The notes beneath the pieces are model-generated. The model was not told the DNA's origin. It worked only from the letters and a program-made list of their open reading frames with translations, and searched no databases. Positions 17,375-25,600 of a DNA stretch of 64,000 nucleotides are shown here, one piece after another. A program made the position numbers and the translations under genes. This stretch comes from Desulfovibrio ferrophilus. GTDB lineage: Bacteria; Desulfobacterota; Desulfovibrionia; Desulfovibrionales; Desulfovibrionaceae. Where the stretch lies: the NCBI RefSeq assembly GCF_003966735.1, contig NZ_AP017378.1:1942905-2006904 (forward strand), in the 5' to 3' direction. Numbering within the stretch: the first letter of the stretch is position 1; each line of letters opens with the position of its first letter.

Positions 17375-18850
17375 ATGCAAAATAGAAACCTTAACAGACA
17401 TCGACACTCCACTATGCCAAACACGATTCAGCCCTATCAGTATAAGAAGATAGAGGAACATGTTCTGAACCTTGTGGAATCAGGGGTCCTGCAACCGGGC
17501 GAGCGTCTGCCTTCGCTCAGGAAAATGGCCACCACCATCAGGGTCAGCGTGCCCACAGTGGCCCAGGCGTATGCAGAATTGGAAAGCCGGGGCATTCTGG
17601 AATCGCGCGAGCGCTCGGGCTTCTATGTCAGCCTCGATTACAAACGCCTGCCTGCCCCCAGCTTATGCCCCGAGGCCAGGCCCGGACAGATGGACATGAG
17701 CCGCCCAGCCCTGCTGGAAGCCGCCCTCAGAACCTGTCACGGCAACATCTGCGATGCCATGAATCGCTATTACCCGGAGAAATCCCTGCTGGCAGGACGT
17801 TGCTTGGGAAAGATTCTGCGTTCGGTCATTCAGGACGACCCCATCAGGGCTGTGTCCTACGAGCCACCCCAAGGCAACCTGGAGTTGCGCAAGCAGATTG
17901 CCCTGCGCTGCATGAATGCCGATCTGGCCGTGTCGCCCGACGAAATCGTCGTCACCCCTGGAACCATGAGCAGTATCGCCACGCTACTGACCTGCATCAC
18001 CCGCCCGGGCGACGCCGTACTCATCCAGTCTCCGGCCTTCATCCTGTACCTGCGGGTCATCGAAACGCTGGGCCTGCGGGCCATCGAGATTCCCTCCTGC
18101 CCGCAGAACGGCATCCCCGTGCAGCATGTGGCCGATGCCATCCGCGACTTCGACGTCAAGGCCTGCCTGCTCATTCCCAATTTTCACATGGACGGCAGCC
18201 TCACCCCGGACAGTTCCAAACGACAGATCGTTGAACTTCTGGCGGAAAAGAACATTCCTCTGGTGGAAGACGACGTCTACGGCGAGTTGTATTTCGGCCA
18301 GGACAGACCGAGCCTGTTCAAGACCTTTGACACAACAGGGCTTGTAGCCACGGCTTCGTCCCTGACCAGAACCGTTGCCCCGGGCTATCGCCTGGGCTGG
18401 GTCCTGCCAGGAGAATTCAAGGAGCAGGTTCTGGCGCACATGTCCATGACCGACGCCCGCCCCGCCACACCGATGCAGCTGGCTCTGGGCGAATTCTTGC
18501 GAAGGGGGGAATTCGACAAACACATGAAAGGGCTGCGCGCAGCCATTTCCCTGTCCATGGCCCGCATGCAGTGCGAAATCGGACGGCGCTTCCCCGAGGG
18601 CACTCAGGTCTCACGTCCGGAGGGTGGATTCTACATCTGGGTCCAGATGCCAAAACAGGTTGATTCCAAGGATGTCTTCGTCCGGGCCAGGGAAAAAGGG
18701 GTCGTCGTCTTCCCGGGCAGCCTGCTGTCCTTCTCGGACACCTTCAAGAACTGCATCCGCATCAACTGTCGTGGGGTCTGGAACGACGACGTGCGCAAAG
18801 CCCTTGGAACCCTGGGCAACATCGTCACGGCATTGGCCGAACAGAAATAA
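17375..18850 (+). CDS. MocR-type GntR regulator with a degenerate aminotransferase domain
   Basis: The 491-residue protein has a GntR winged helix (about residues 20-88, with LQPGERLPSLRKMA and VPTVAQAYAELESRGILES) joined to a fold-I aminotransferase domain. MocR proteins usually bind PLP through a Schiff-base lysine in SFSKTLAPG. Here that segment is SSLTRTVAPGYRLGW, with Arg332 (AGA at 18368-18370) in place of lysine. The asparagine of the NPxG loop is also lost (PNFHMDGS), while the Asp/Tyr pair (DDVY, 299-302) and the distal arginine (CIRINC) remain. It may bind another ligand. An alternative start is ATG 17414. Confidence 0.88.
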   Translation: MQNRNLNRHRHSTMPNTIQPYQYKKIEEHVLNLVESGVLQPGERLPSLRKMATTIRVSVPTVAQAYAELESRGILESRERSGFYVSLDYKRLPAPSLCPEARPGQMDMSRPALLEAALRTCHGNICDAMNRYYPEKSLLAGRCLGKILRSVIQDDPIRAVSYEPPQGNLELRKQIALRCMNADLAVSPDEIVVTPGTMSSIATLLTCITRPGDAVLIQSPAFILYLRVIETLGLRAIEIPSCPQNGIPVQHVADAIRDFDVKACLLIPNFHMDGSLTPDSSKRQIVELLAEKNIPLVEDDVYGELYFGQDRPSLFKTFDTTGLVATASSLTRTVAPGYRLGWVLPGEFKEQVLAHMSMTDARPATPMQLALGEFLRRGEFDKHMKGLRAAISLSMARMQCEIGRRFPEGTQVSRPEGGFYIWVQMPKQVDSKDVFVRAREKGVVVFPGSLLSFSDTFKNCIRINCRGVWNDDVRKALGTLGNIVTALAEQK

Positions 18851-18880
18851 CAGCCCAAGGACTTGCCCTGCAACCGACGA

Positions 18881-19831
18881 TCAAGAGGCCAGTGCGAGCC
18901 GTCCGGCAGCCAGATCAAACAGCGCGTGTCCAACGGATTTGAACAACACCGGCCCATGTCGATCGACGTCAACGCCCTTGGAAAGACAGCCTTTCGCGTC
19001 ACCAGTAGGCGTATGGCTCTGATTGTCTCGCAGGACATCAGCCAGGAGTTCCACTCCGCCCCAGTCCACTTCTGCCTGGATCAAATCGCCTGCCTCATGC
19101 CGGGTCTCCCAGGTGTCCACCACGACGCGACAGGAACGCACCAAGCGCGCCGGGATCTCCGCTGCCTGCGGCGTGAAGGAGCCCACGGCTGCGATGAAGG
19201 CCTGCGAGGCAACGACCTCTGGCAAGACCGGCACGCTGCTCGTGGTGGCGGTAACGACCAACGAGCACACCTTCACAGCTTCTTCCACTGAGTCCACGAC
19301 CGTGGCGTCCACACCCAAGTTCCGCGCGAATGCGACCATGCCCCCCGCACTTTCCCGCGAACGGGAACAGCAATGGACACGGCGGGTACCCAACCCGTTG
19401 GCAAAAGCTTCCAAGTGGGCCCGTGCCTGAACTCCCGCACCAACCAGCAACAACGATCCATCCTGTCGTGAAGCCAAGGTCTGTGCCGCAAGAAGGGAAA
19501 GGGCTGCCGTACGCCGCGCGGTCACCGTCGGGCCGTCGAGCACGCCGAGTCGCTTCCCGCTCACAGCGTCCATGACCACCATCTCCCCCTGAATCAGCGG
19601 CAGGCCCTGCGCCGGATTCCCCGGATGCACGGTCACCAGCTTGGTCACAGCCACTTTGTCATCCGAGGCTGGCATGACCAGCAAGGTACCACCTCCCGGC
19701 AACGAATCGTGCAACCGAGGCAGGGCCTCAAGCTTGCCGCAGGCCATTTCCAGCAGGACTCCGGCAATGGCCCTGGCAAGTTCGGGGTATGGCAGCAATG
19801 CCGCAGTTTCCTTGGGCGTAAACAGACGCAT
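18881..19831 (-). CDS. Ornithine cyclodeaminase / mu-crystallin family protein
   Basis: The 316-residue protein has the family's N-terminal substrate-binding region (VAVTKLVTVHPGN with the conserved lysine; GPTVTARRTAALS) and a Rossmann NAD(P) motif, LLLVGAGVQARAHLEAF. The late segment VVVDTWETRHEAGDLI carries the catalytic aspartate region. Members include ornithine cyclodeaminase, alanine dehydrogenase and ketimine reductase; the sequence alone does not decide between them. AAGGGGGA precedes ATG 19831. It converges with the MocR-type gene, which may regulate it, but that is only a guess from proximity. Confidence 0.85.
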   Translation of the reverse strand: MRLFTPKETAALLPYPELARAIAGVLLEMACGKLEALPRLHDSLPGGGTLLVMPASDDKVAVTKLVTVHPGNPAQGLPLIQGEMVVMDAVSGKRLGVLDGPTVTARRTAALSLLAAQTLASRQDGSLLLVGAGVQARAHLEAFANGLGTRRVHCCSRSRESAGGMVAFARNLGVDATVVDSVEEAVKVCSLVVTATTSSVPVLPEVVASQAFIAAVGSFTPQAAEIPARLVRSCRVVVDTWETRHEAGDLIQAEVDWGGVELLADVLRDNQSHTPTGDAKGCLSKGVDVDRHGPVLFKSVGHALFDLAAGRLALAS

Positions 19832-19972
19832 AAATCCCCCTTGAAACGATGAACGGCCCCCGCAGGGGCCGCTGCAAAATTCAAAAAACAATTCACAATT
19901 CACTCAACAAAACAGACGCCTGCTTTCGCTGTCCATGCCCCGCATACTGCCAATATCACGACCATGCTCCGC

Positions 19973-20097
19973 GCAGATTGCCTCAGGAGGGTCGGAGGCG
20001 AGGCACAAGAAAACGCCAAGGTCGACGCGTATTCATGTACGCGAGACTTTGACGTTTTCGCAGCAACAATGCAAACGGCCATGCTGAGGCAATCTGC
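19973..20097. repeat. 125-nt long imperfect hairpin element
   Basis: A perfect 13-bp inverted repeat (GCAGATTGCCTCA at 19973-19985 and its complement at 20085-20097) encloses a second, nearly perfect stem. The inner arms start GAAAACGCCAAGG and end CTTTGACGTTTTC, around a TTCATG loop. The outer arm abuts the stop codon of the CBS-domain gene. The symmetry resembles a REP/MITE-like element or a structured RNA more than a simple terminator, since no T-run follows. A 60-codon frame through it is probably not a gene. Confidence 0.6.
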
Positions 20098-20585
20098 TAG
20101 GTGAGTTGGGCCAGGACGTCTCGACTCACTTCCTTGAAAATATCGCTCTTGAAGACCACTCCCAGCACCTTGCCGCCTTCGCGCACCAGAGCCCAGCCAC
20201 GGCGATGCTTCAGGAATGATTCCACCACGACCACTAGGGGATCATTGGGCTGCACTGAGGGCACGTTGTCTTCCAGCAAGTCATCCACACCCTTGTCCGA
20301 GCAGGCCTTGCAGGCACGGGTAAACGCCCTATCCCAATCGCCGTCGCTATACTTGAGAAGCATGTCCTCGCTGAACACGCACTGCTCCAGCTTGCGCATC
20401 ACATTCCACATGGTGATCACGCCCTTGTATTTGCCTGTCTCGTCAACCACCACGGCGATGTGATTGTCCGCATCTTCCGAGACCGCATCCTTGAGAACCT
20501 GAATCAGGCTCACCAGACCGGAACCAGCCTCCACGCGGGTGTAATCGTCTCGCATGATATCCCAGGCACGCTTGCGCATCAGCAT
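20097..20585 (-). CDS. Tandem CBS-domain protein
   Basis: The 162-residue cytoplasmic protein consists of two CBS motifs, which usually bind adenosine nucleotides and act as energy or ligand sensors. The first runs from about residue 9 to 65 (AWDIMRDDYTRVEAGSGL; YKGVITMWNVMRKL) and the second from about 100 to 158 (LEDNVPSVQPNDPLVVVVES; VLGVVFKSDIFKEV). There is no fused effector domain. GGAG lies before ATG 20585. The stop codon touches the long hairpin element. Confidence 0.88.
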   Translation of the reverse strand: MLMRKRAWDIMRDDYTRVEAGSGLVSLIQVLKDAVSEDADNHIAVVVDETGKYKGVITMWNVMRKLEQCVFSEDMLLKYSDGDWDRAFTRACKACSDKGVDDLLEDNVPSVQPNDPLVVVVESFLKHRRGWALVREGGKVLGVVFKSDIFKEVSRDVLAQLT

Positions 20586-20801
20586 CAGATTTTCTCCTTT
20601 ACGTCTTGGCAGTCAAAACCGCCCATGCAAGTATCCATAATTTCTTTATATTTCATGTTTAGATAGACCGCAACCGCTAGGAGTCCCTTGCTCACCCTTG
20701 CACGGGCCGAGGGATTTACCTATCCTAAGGGTTGGGGTTCTCTCGCCACCCCCAAAAAAACCAAGGCGATCACCTCTCAAATCTCTTTTAAGGACCATAT
20801 C

Positions 20802-21326
20802 ATGCTACCTCTTCAAGGCAAACGCATCCTGATGTTTGTTGATGACATTTACGAAGACCTGGAACTGCTCTACCCCCAGCTGCGGTTCATCGAGGCCGGG
20901 GCCGAAGTGGTGATCGCCGCCCAGGAAAAGGGCCGCATATACACAGGCAAACACGGCTATCCCTGCAAGTCGGACGCAGCTCTGGATGAAGTCCGTGCCG
21001 AAGACTTCGATGCCCTGATCATTGCAGGAGGCTTCGCGCCGGACAAACTCCGCCGCTTTGATTCAGTGAAAAAACTGACTCGTGAAATCTTCGAAGCGGG
21101 CAAGCCTCTGGCGCACATCTGCCACGGGGGCTGGATTCCCATCTCGGCAGGCATCATGGAAGGCTACCGCTGCACCTCCACCCCCGGCATCAAGGACGAC
21201 CTCATCAATGCCGGTGCCACATGGGTGGATGAGGAAGTCGTTGTGGACCGCACCATGGTCTCCAGTCGCAAACCGGATGATCTCCCGGCCTATTGCCGAG
21301 CCATCATCGACATGATGACCGATTAG
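20802..21326 (+). CDS. DJ-1/PfpI family protein
   Basis: The 174-residue protein has the class I glutamine amidotransferase-like fold of DJ-1/PfpI: start KRILMFVDDIYEDLEL with the conserved glutamate, ALIIAGGFAPDKLR, and the nucleophile elbow AHICHGGWIPISAG with cysteine followed by histidine. Members include proteases, deglycases and chaperones, and the exact activity is not readable here. ATG 20802 follows AAGGA at good distance; an upstream extension to 20688 has no similarity. It lies 59 bases before the ArsS-like gene, probably in one transcript. Confidence 0.88.
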   Translation: MLPLQGKRILMFVDDIYEDLELLYPQLRFIEAGAEVVIAAQEKGRIYTGKHGYPCKSDAALDEVRAEDFDALIIAGGFAPDKLRRFDSVKKLTREIFEAGKPLAHICHGGWIPISAGIMEGYRCTSTPGIKDDLINAGATWVDEEVVVDRTMVSSRKPDDLPAYCRAIIDMMTD

Positions 21327-21385
21327 TCAGCCCCAATGCCAACCTTTGTCATACCCAAGCAGATCAAACAGGGAGAAATTCAGCA

Positions 21386-22327
21386 GTGAACGCTTTTGAC
21401 AGCAAGCTCGACGGAGTACTCCAGGCCGAAAAAGTAGACATCCTTCAGGTCAACGTGGGCCTCACCTGCAACCAGGCGTGCACCCACTGCCATCTGGAAT
21501 GTTCGCCCGAGCGCACCGAAAGCATGAGCTGGGAGACCATGGAAAAGATCATTCGCGTGGCCTGCACCCTGCGCCCCAGCCTGCTGGATATCACAGGCGG
21601 TGCCCCCGAACTGAATCCCAGCCTGAGACGCTTCATTGCGACAGCCCTGGAGCAGGAACTCCCGGTTCAGGTCCGGACCAACCTGACCGCCATGACCGAG
21701 GACTGCTGCACCAGCATGCCCCGTTTCTTTGCGGACAACGCAGTCAAGCTGGTGGCTTCCCTGCCCTGCTATCTGGATGAAAACGTCTGCAAGATGCGTG
21801 GCGCCGGAAGCTTTGACAAAAGCCTCTCCGTACTGCGCGAGCTGAATGAACTGGGCTATGGCAGCGAAGGTGGGCCGATCATCGATCTGGTCTTCAACCA
21901 TCCCCTTGGCCCCTACCTGCCGCCCGACCAGTGCGCACTGGAGGCCGACTACAAGCGTGAACTCAAGGACCGCTACGGCGTGGTCTTCAACCGCCTCTTA
22001 ACCATCACCAACATCCCCATCGGGCGCTACATGGAAGAACTCAGGCGCCAGGGCAAGGACCAGGAATACATGGAACTGCTGGTCAAATCCTTCAATCTGG
22101 ACACGGTTCCGGGGCTGATGTGCCGTCATCAGGTCAATATCGGCTGGGACGGCACCCTCTACGACTGCGACTTCAACCAGGCCCTGAAGCTGCCCATCAA
22201 GGACGGCCCGGCCACGGTTGACGACTTCGATGCCGACGACCTGGCCCTGCGTGATATTGTCACTGGCCAGCACTGCTTCGGCTGTACCGCTGGCGCAGGC
22301 TCCTCCTGCGGCGGGGCGCTGGCGTAA
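21386..22327 (+). CDS. arsS: Radical SAM/Cys-rich protein, ArsS-like
   Basis: The 313-residue protein has the radical SAM cluster motif CNQACTHC (Cys28, 32, 35), DITGGAPELNP, and a Cys-rich C-terminus (LMCRHQVNIGWDG, LYDCDFNQAL, CFGCTAGAGSSCGG). This layout matches the ArsS group (radical SAM plus DUF3641), some of whose members are selenoproteins and make arsenosugars. Here the position that is selenocysteine in some members is an ordinary Cys codon (TGC). No arsM is visible, so the arsenosugar role is unproven. Translation starts at GTG 21386 after GGGAGA. Confidence 0.8.
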   Translation: MNAFDSKLDGVLQAEKVDILQVNVGLTCNQACTHCHLECSPERTESMSWETMEKIIRVACTLRPSLLDITGGAPELNPSLRRFIATALEQELPVQVRTNLTAMTEDCCTSMPRFFADNAVKLVASLPCYLDENVCKMRGAGSFDKSLSVLRELNELGYGSEGGPIIDLVFNHPLGPYLPPDQCALEADYKRELKDRYGVVFNRLLTITNIPIGRYMEELRRQGKDQEYMELLVKSFNLDTVPGLMCRHQVNIGWDGTLYDCDFNQALKLPIKDGPATVDDFDADDLALRDIVTGQHCFGCTAGAGSSCGGALA

Positions 22328-22343
22328 TATTCGGGAATGATTT

Positions 22344-22430
22344 GTCGGGGAGGGGTGCTTTGAAAACGTCCCCTCCCCGACCACCTCCCCCAAAACTTTT
22401 CCACCGCCCCAACCGTGCACGGTTGGGGCT
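22344..22430 (+). terminator. Two successive hairpins after the ArsS-like gene
   Basis: A 12-bp perfect stem (GTCGGGGAGGGG at 22344-22355 with its complement at 22370-22381) is followed by a 22-base perfect palindrome centred on GTGCAC (22407-22428), then CTTGTTTGT. The second, GC-rich with a T-rich tail, looks like the working terminator. The first may also halt transcription or protect the 3' end. Confidence 0.7.
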
Positions 22431-22471
22431 TGTTTGTGCCAAAGACAACGCGCCACTATGGCCGCCTCGGA

Positions 22472-22674
22472 CTCAGGGCGTTTAGAGTGGTGTGGGGGCG
22501 AGGCGCGAGGATGAACCGAAACCAAGTACTATTCCACATAGGCGAGGGTCCGAAATCCCTGAGGAAACAGCGCAGACGCGCCGCTATAGACGCCCTGAGA
22601 GCTTGCAATCGGAACCCTTTTGGGTATGACATATCAAAACAACCGATAATCCTTGACCACCCAGTGAGGTGACC
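22472..22674 (+). promoter_or_regulatory. Structured leader before thiM (unrecognised)
   Basis: About 245 bases without a clear gene precede thiM after the double hairpin. A 10-bp inverted repeat (CTCAGGGCGT at 22472-22481, complement at 22590-22599) encloses other pairings, including GGGTCCGA with TCGGAACCC. TPP riboswitches are common before thiamine genes, but the conserved TPP core (GAACCTGAT...AATGCCAGCG) is not present. An 85-codon frame (22415-22672) overlaps it and is probably not translated. Confidence 0.4.
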
Positions 22675-23526
22675 ATGACTGACATCAGCACGATTTTCGA
22701 AAACCTCGAAGAGGTACGGGCCACCACGCCGCTGGTGCACAACATCACCAATTTTGTGGTCATGAACACGACGGCCAACGCCCTGCTTGCCCTGGGGGCC
22801 TCGCCCATCATGGCACACGCTCCCGAGGAAATGGACGACCTGATCGGTATTGTCGGCGGGTTGGTCATCAACATCGGCACACTGCGCGGACCGTGGATCG
22901 AAAGCATGATCAAGGCTGGCACTGCGGCCAGCGAACGTGGCATCCCCGTGGTCTTCGACCCCGTTGGAGCAGGCGCGTCCAGACTGCGTACTGACACGGC
23001 CGTGACCATCATGAACGAGTGCAACCCGACCATTCTGCGCGGCAATGCCTCCGAAATACTGACCGTTGCCGCAGCCACGGGCGCGGCAGACAAGCAACGT
23101 GTTGCTGCGGCTCTTGCCGCTGCAGGTGGAGCGAATCGCGGGGTGGACAGCACACATTCCGGCGAGGGCATTTCGGATGTCGCCAGTGACCTTGCGAACG
23201 AATACGGCTGCACCGTAATTATCAGTGGCCCGTCCGACACAATCACCGATGGCGACTCCCTGATCACCGTTACCGGAGGCCATAATCTGATGACCAAAGT
23301 CACGGGCATGGGCTGCACGGCCTCCGCCCTGTGCGGGGCTTTCGCCGTAACGGCAGGTGATCCCTTTGATGCCTCCGTCTCGGCCATGGCCGTGATGAGT
23401 GCCGCCGGAGCCGTGGCAGCCGCCCAGTCCCAAGGTCCTGGCACCCTGCAGATGCATTTCTATGATGCCCTGCACAACCTGACCCGCGAGCAGTTGGAAC
23501 AGGCCATCGAACTGGAGTGGATGTGA
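22675..23526 (+). CDS. thiM: Hydroxyethylthiazole kinase ThiM
   Basis: ThiM phosphorylates 4-methyl-5-(2-hydroxyethyl)thiazole in thiamine salvage. The 283-residue protein has PLVHNITNFVVMNTTANALL, the ASPIMAHAPEE segment, DPVGAGASRLR, the NASEI loop and MGCTASALCGAF with the catalytic cysteine. ATG 22675 follows GAGG; a GTG six bases upstream is in frame but too close to the ribosome site. It overlaps thiE, giving a salvage and coupling pair for thiamine phosphate. Confidence 0.96.
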   Translation: MTDISTIFENLEEVRATTPLVHNITNFVVMNTTANALLALGASPIMAHAPEEMDDLIGIVGGLVINIGTLRGPWIESMIKAGTAASERGIPVVFDPVGAGASRLRTDTAVTIMNECNPTILRGNASEILTVAAATGAADKQRVAAALAAAGGANRGVDSTHSGEGISDVASDLANEYGCTVIISGPSDTITDGDSLITVTGGHNLMTKVTGMGCTASALCGAFAVTAGDPFDASVSAMAVMSAAGAVAAAQSQGPGTLQMHFYDALHNLTREQLEQAIELEWM

Positions 23527-24164
23527 CCCAGGCCACGGTGGACTATTCCGTCTATCTGGTCACGGACACCGCCCTGTGCGGTTCGCGTGGCGTGCCCGAA
23601 ACTGCCCGATTGGCTGTGAAGGGTGGAGCAACCGTGATTCAGGTCCGTGACAAGAACGCTTCCACGTCAGAGTTCATTGCGCTGGCCAAGGCTGTTCAAA
23701 CCGCCATCACCGGAACAGACGCCAAGTTGATCATCAATGACAATGTTGAAGTGGCACGTGCCATCGGAGCCGATGGCATCCACATCGGACAGAGCGATCT
23801 GCCGTATCACGAAGCCCGGGCCATCATGGGCCCGGAGGCCATCATCGGCCTGTCCGTGGAAACCATGGAGCAGGTCATTCAGGCCGAAGGTTGGGGCGTT
23901 GACTACATGGGCATCAGCCCCGTTTTCGACACCCCCACCAAGACCGACACCGCCGCAGCCTGGGGCCTGGACGGACTTGCTCTCGCCCGACACGCCACGA
24001 GCCGCCCCCTCGTAGGTATCGGTGGCATCGGCCCGGACAATGCCGCTGATGTCATCCGTGCAGGGGCGAACGGTGTTGCCGTGGTTTCAGCCATCTGTGC
24101 CGCCCAAGACCCCGAAGCTGCCGCTCGCAATCTGCTTGATCAGGTCCGCGCGGCGCGAGTTTGA
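23523..24164 (+). CDS. thiE: Thiamine-phosphate synthase ThiE
   Basis: ThiE joins HMP pyrophosphate and thiazole phosphate to make thiamine phosphate. The 213-residue TIM-barrel protein has GGATVIQVRDKNAS, KLIINDNVEVARAIGADGIH with IGQSDLP, YMGISPVFDTPTKTD, and the phosphate-binding ending VGIGGIGPDNAADVIRAGAN. GTG 23523 is chosen because GGAG lies six bases upstream; an in-frame GTG at 23517 is an alternative. It overlaps the end of thiM. Confidence 0.95.
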   Translation: MTQATVDYSVYLVTDTALCGSRGVPETARLAVKGGATVIQVRDKNASTSEFIALAKAVQTAITGTDAKLIINDNVEVARAIGADGIHIGQSDLPYHEARAIMGPEAIIGLSVETMEQVIQAEGWGVDYMGISPVFDTPTKTDTAAAWGLDGLALARHATSRPLVGIGGIGPDNAADVIRAGANGVAVVSAICAAQDPEAAARNLLDQVRAARV

Positions 24165-24238
24165 ACAAACGACATACGTACTCAACAACCTCAACCACGA
24201 TATTTATTATTTTCGTCAAGACCGTTCAAGGAGCTCTC

Positions 24239-25423
24239 ATGTCTCATAATTTCGCCAACCGTATGCAATCCGTACCTCGCTCATTCATCCGCGAGATCTT
24301 GAAAGTCACCCAGGACCCCACGGTCATCTCTTTTGCTGGGGGCCTGCCCAACCCGGCCCTGTTCCCCAGCGAAGCGCTGGCCGAAGCAGCACGCACTGTC
24401 ATTGCCGACCACGGCGGTGAGACCCTGCAGTACTCCACCACCGAGGGACACCCCCCTCTGCGTGAGTGGATTGCAGCCCGCTACCGTGAGCGTGACGGAC
24501 TCGATGTTTCCGCCGACGACATCATGATCACCACCGGTTCGCAACAGGCCCTGGACCTGATGGCCAAGGTGCTCATTGATCCGGGCGACACCATTGTCAT
24601 GGAATCTCCTGGCTATCTGGGAGCCATTCAGGCCTTCTCAATGTTCGAGCCGAAATACGAGACTGTGAATGTCACAGCCGACGGACCGGACCTGGATGCC
24701 CTGGAACGCGCCCTGGCGAAGAACCCCAAGCTGTTCTACGCTGTCACCAGCTTCCAGAACCCCTCGGGTCTGACCTACTCGGACGAAAAACGCCAAGCTG
24801 TGGCCGAGATGCTCAAAGGAACCGACACCGTCTTTGCCGAGGACAACCCGTATGGCGACCTGCGCTTTGCCGGAGAGCGCCAACGCCCGCTCATGGCCTA
24901 CCGCCCCGAGAAGAGCCTGCTGCTGGGAACCTTCTCCAAGATCGCCGCACCGGGCTTCCGCATCGGCTGGGTCGTTGCCGACCCCGACCTGCGTCACAAG
25001 CTGGTCACCGCCAAGCAGGCCGCCGACCTGCACACATCCACGGTATCCCAGCGCATCGTGCACCGCTGGCTTGAAGACAACGACCTGGACGAACACATCG
25101 CCAAGATCTGCGACTGCTACGGAACCCAGTGCAACGCCATGCTCACCGCGGCGGATGAGTTCTTCCCCGAGGAAGTCACCCTGACCCGCGCCGAAGGCGG
25201 CATGTTTCTCTGGGCCGAAATGCCCGAGGGCTGCTCGTCCATGAAGCTCTTCGACCTGGCCATCAAGGAAAAAGTCGCCTTTGTGCCCGGCAATCCATTC
25301 TACGTGGATGGCCGCGACGCCAACACCTTGCGCCTGAACTACACCAACGCCGTCCCTGAAACCATCACTGAGGGCATGAAACGGCTTGGCAAGTGCATGA
25401 AGGATTACATCGCCAGCCTGTAA
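24239..25423 (+). CDS. Fold-I PLP-dependent aminotransferase (LysN/MocR-like family)
   Basis: The 394-residue cytoplasmic enzyme has the class I/II aminotransferase features: VISFAGGLPNPALFP, ITTGSQQALDLMAKVLIDPG, the SFQNPSGLTYS loop with its asparagine, EDNPYGDLRF, and GTFSKIAAPGFRIGW with the PLP lysine. The family includes 2-aminoadipate transaminase and other broad aminotransferases, so the substrate is uncertain. ATG 24239 follows AAGGAG. It is 74 bases after thiE but has its own terminator, so it may share the thi transcript. Confidence 0.9.
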   Translation: MSHNFANRMQSVPRSFIREILKVTQDPTVISFAGGLPNPALFPSEALAEAARTVIADHGGETLQYSTTEGHPPLREWIAARYRERDGLDVSADDIMITTGSQQALDLMAKVLIDPGDTIVMESPGYLGAIQAFSMFEPKYETVNVTADGPDLDALERALAKNPKLFYAVTSFQNPSGLTYSDEKRQAVAEMLKGTDTVFAEDNPYGDLRFAGERQRPLMAYRPEKSLLLGTFSKIAAPGFRIGWVVADPDLRHKLVTAKQAADLHTSTVSQRIVHRWLEDNDLDEHIAKICDCYGTQCNAMLTAADEFFPEEVTLTRAEGGMFLWAEMPEGCSSMKLFDLAIKEKVAFVPGNPFYVDGRDANTLRLNYTNAVPETITEGMKRLGKCMKDYIASL

Positions 25424-25473
25424 CAGACCGTTTCTAAGCGGACTTCGGCTTAATCATCCCGCTTAATCATCAA

Positions 25474-25502
25474 GGGAGGAACCACAGGTTCCTCCCTTTT
25501 TT
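25474..25502 (+). terminator. Rho-independent terminator
   Basis: A perfect 10-bp stem, GGGAGGAACC-ACA-GGTTCCTCCC, is followed by six T residues. It ends the aminotransferase transcript. Confidence 0.93.
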
Positions 25503-25541
25503 AACGTCTCAGGTACGACGGACATCGCCCGAATATTTAGC

Positions 25542-25585
25542 TTGACTATCAAACTATTCGACAATAGAGCTTTTCGTGTCACGAA
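25542..25585 (+). promoter_or_regulatory. Promoter and palindrome upstream of the metal transporter
   Basis: TTGACT (25542-25547) and a weak TAGAGC (25565-25570) at 17-base spacing suggest a promoter. Just downstream, TTCGTG-T-CACGAA (25573-25585) is a perfect 13-base palindrome before the ribosome site. This would suit the MarR-family regulator encoded in the same operon. Confidence 0.5.
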
Positions 25586-25600
25586 CAAAAAGGAGCACTC

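Noticed and set aside
19900-20082. 60-codon frame inside the long hairpin element
   Set aside because: No ribosome site, and it only exists because the inverted repeat stays open; hairpin structure explains the sequence better.
22415-22672. 85-codon frame upstream of thiM
   Set aside because: It begins inside a terminator palindrome, has no good ribosome site, and shows no features.
22431-22674. TPP riboswitch before thiM
   Set aside because: CTGAGA-like and ACCC-like words occur, but not in the TPP order, and the GAACCTGAT and GCCAGCG segments are missing.
25448-25471. Direct repeat GCTTAATCATC, two copies
   Set aside because: Two 11-base copies only, near a terminator; too short to be called an element.
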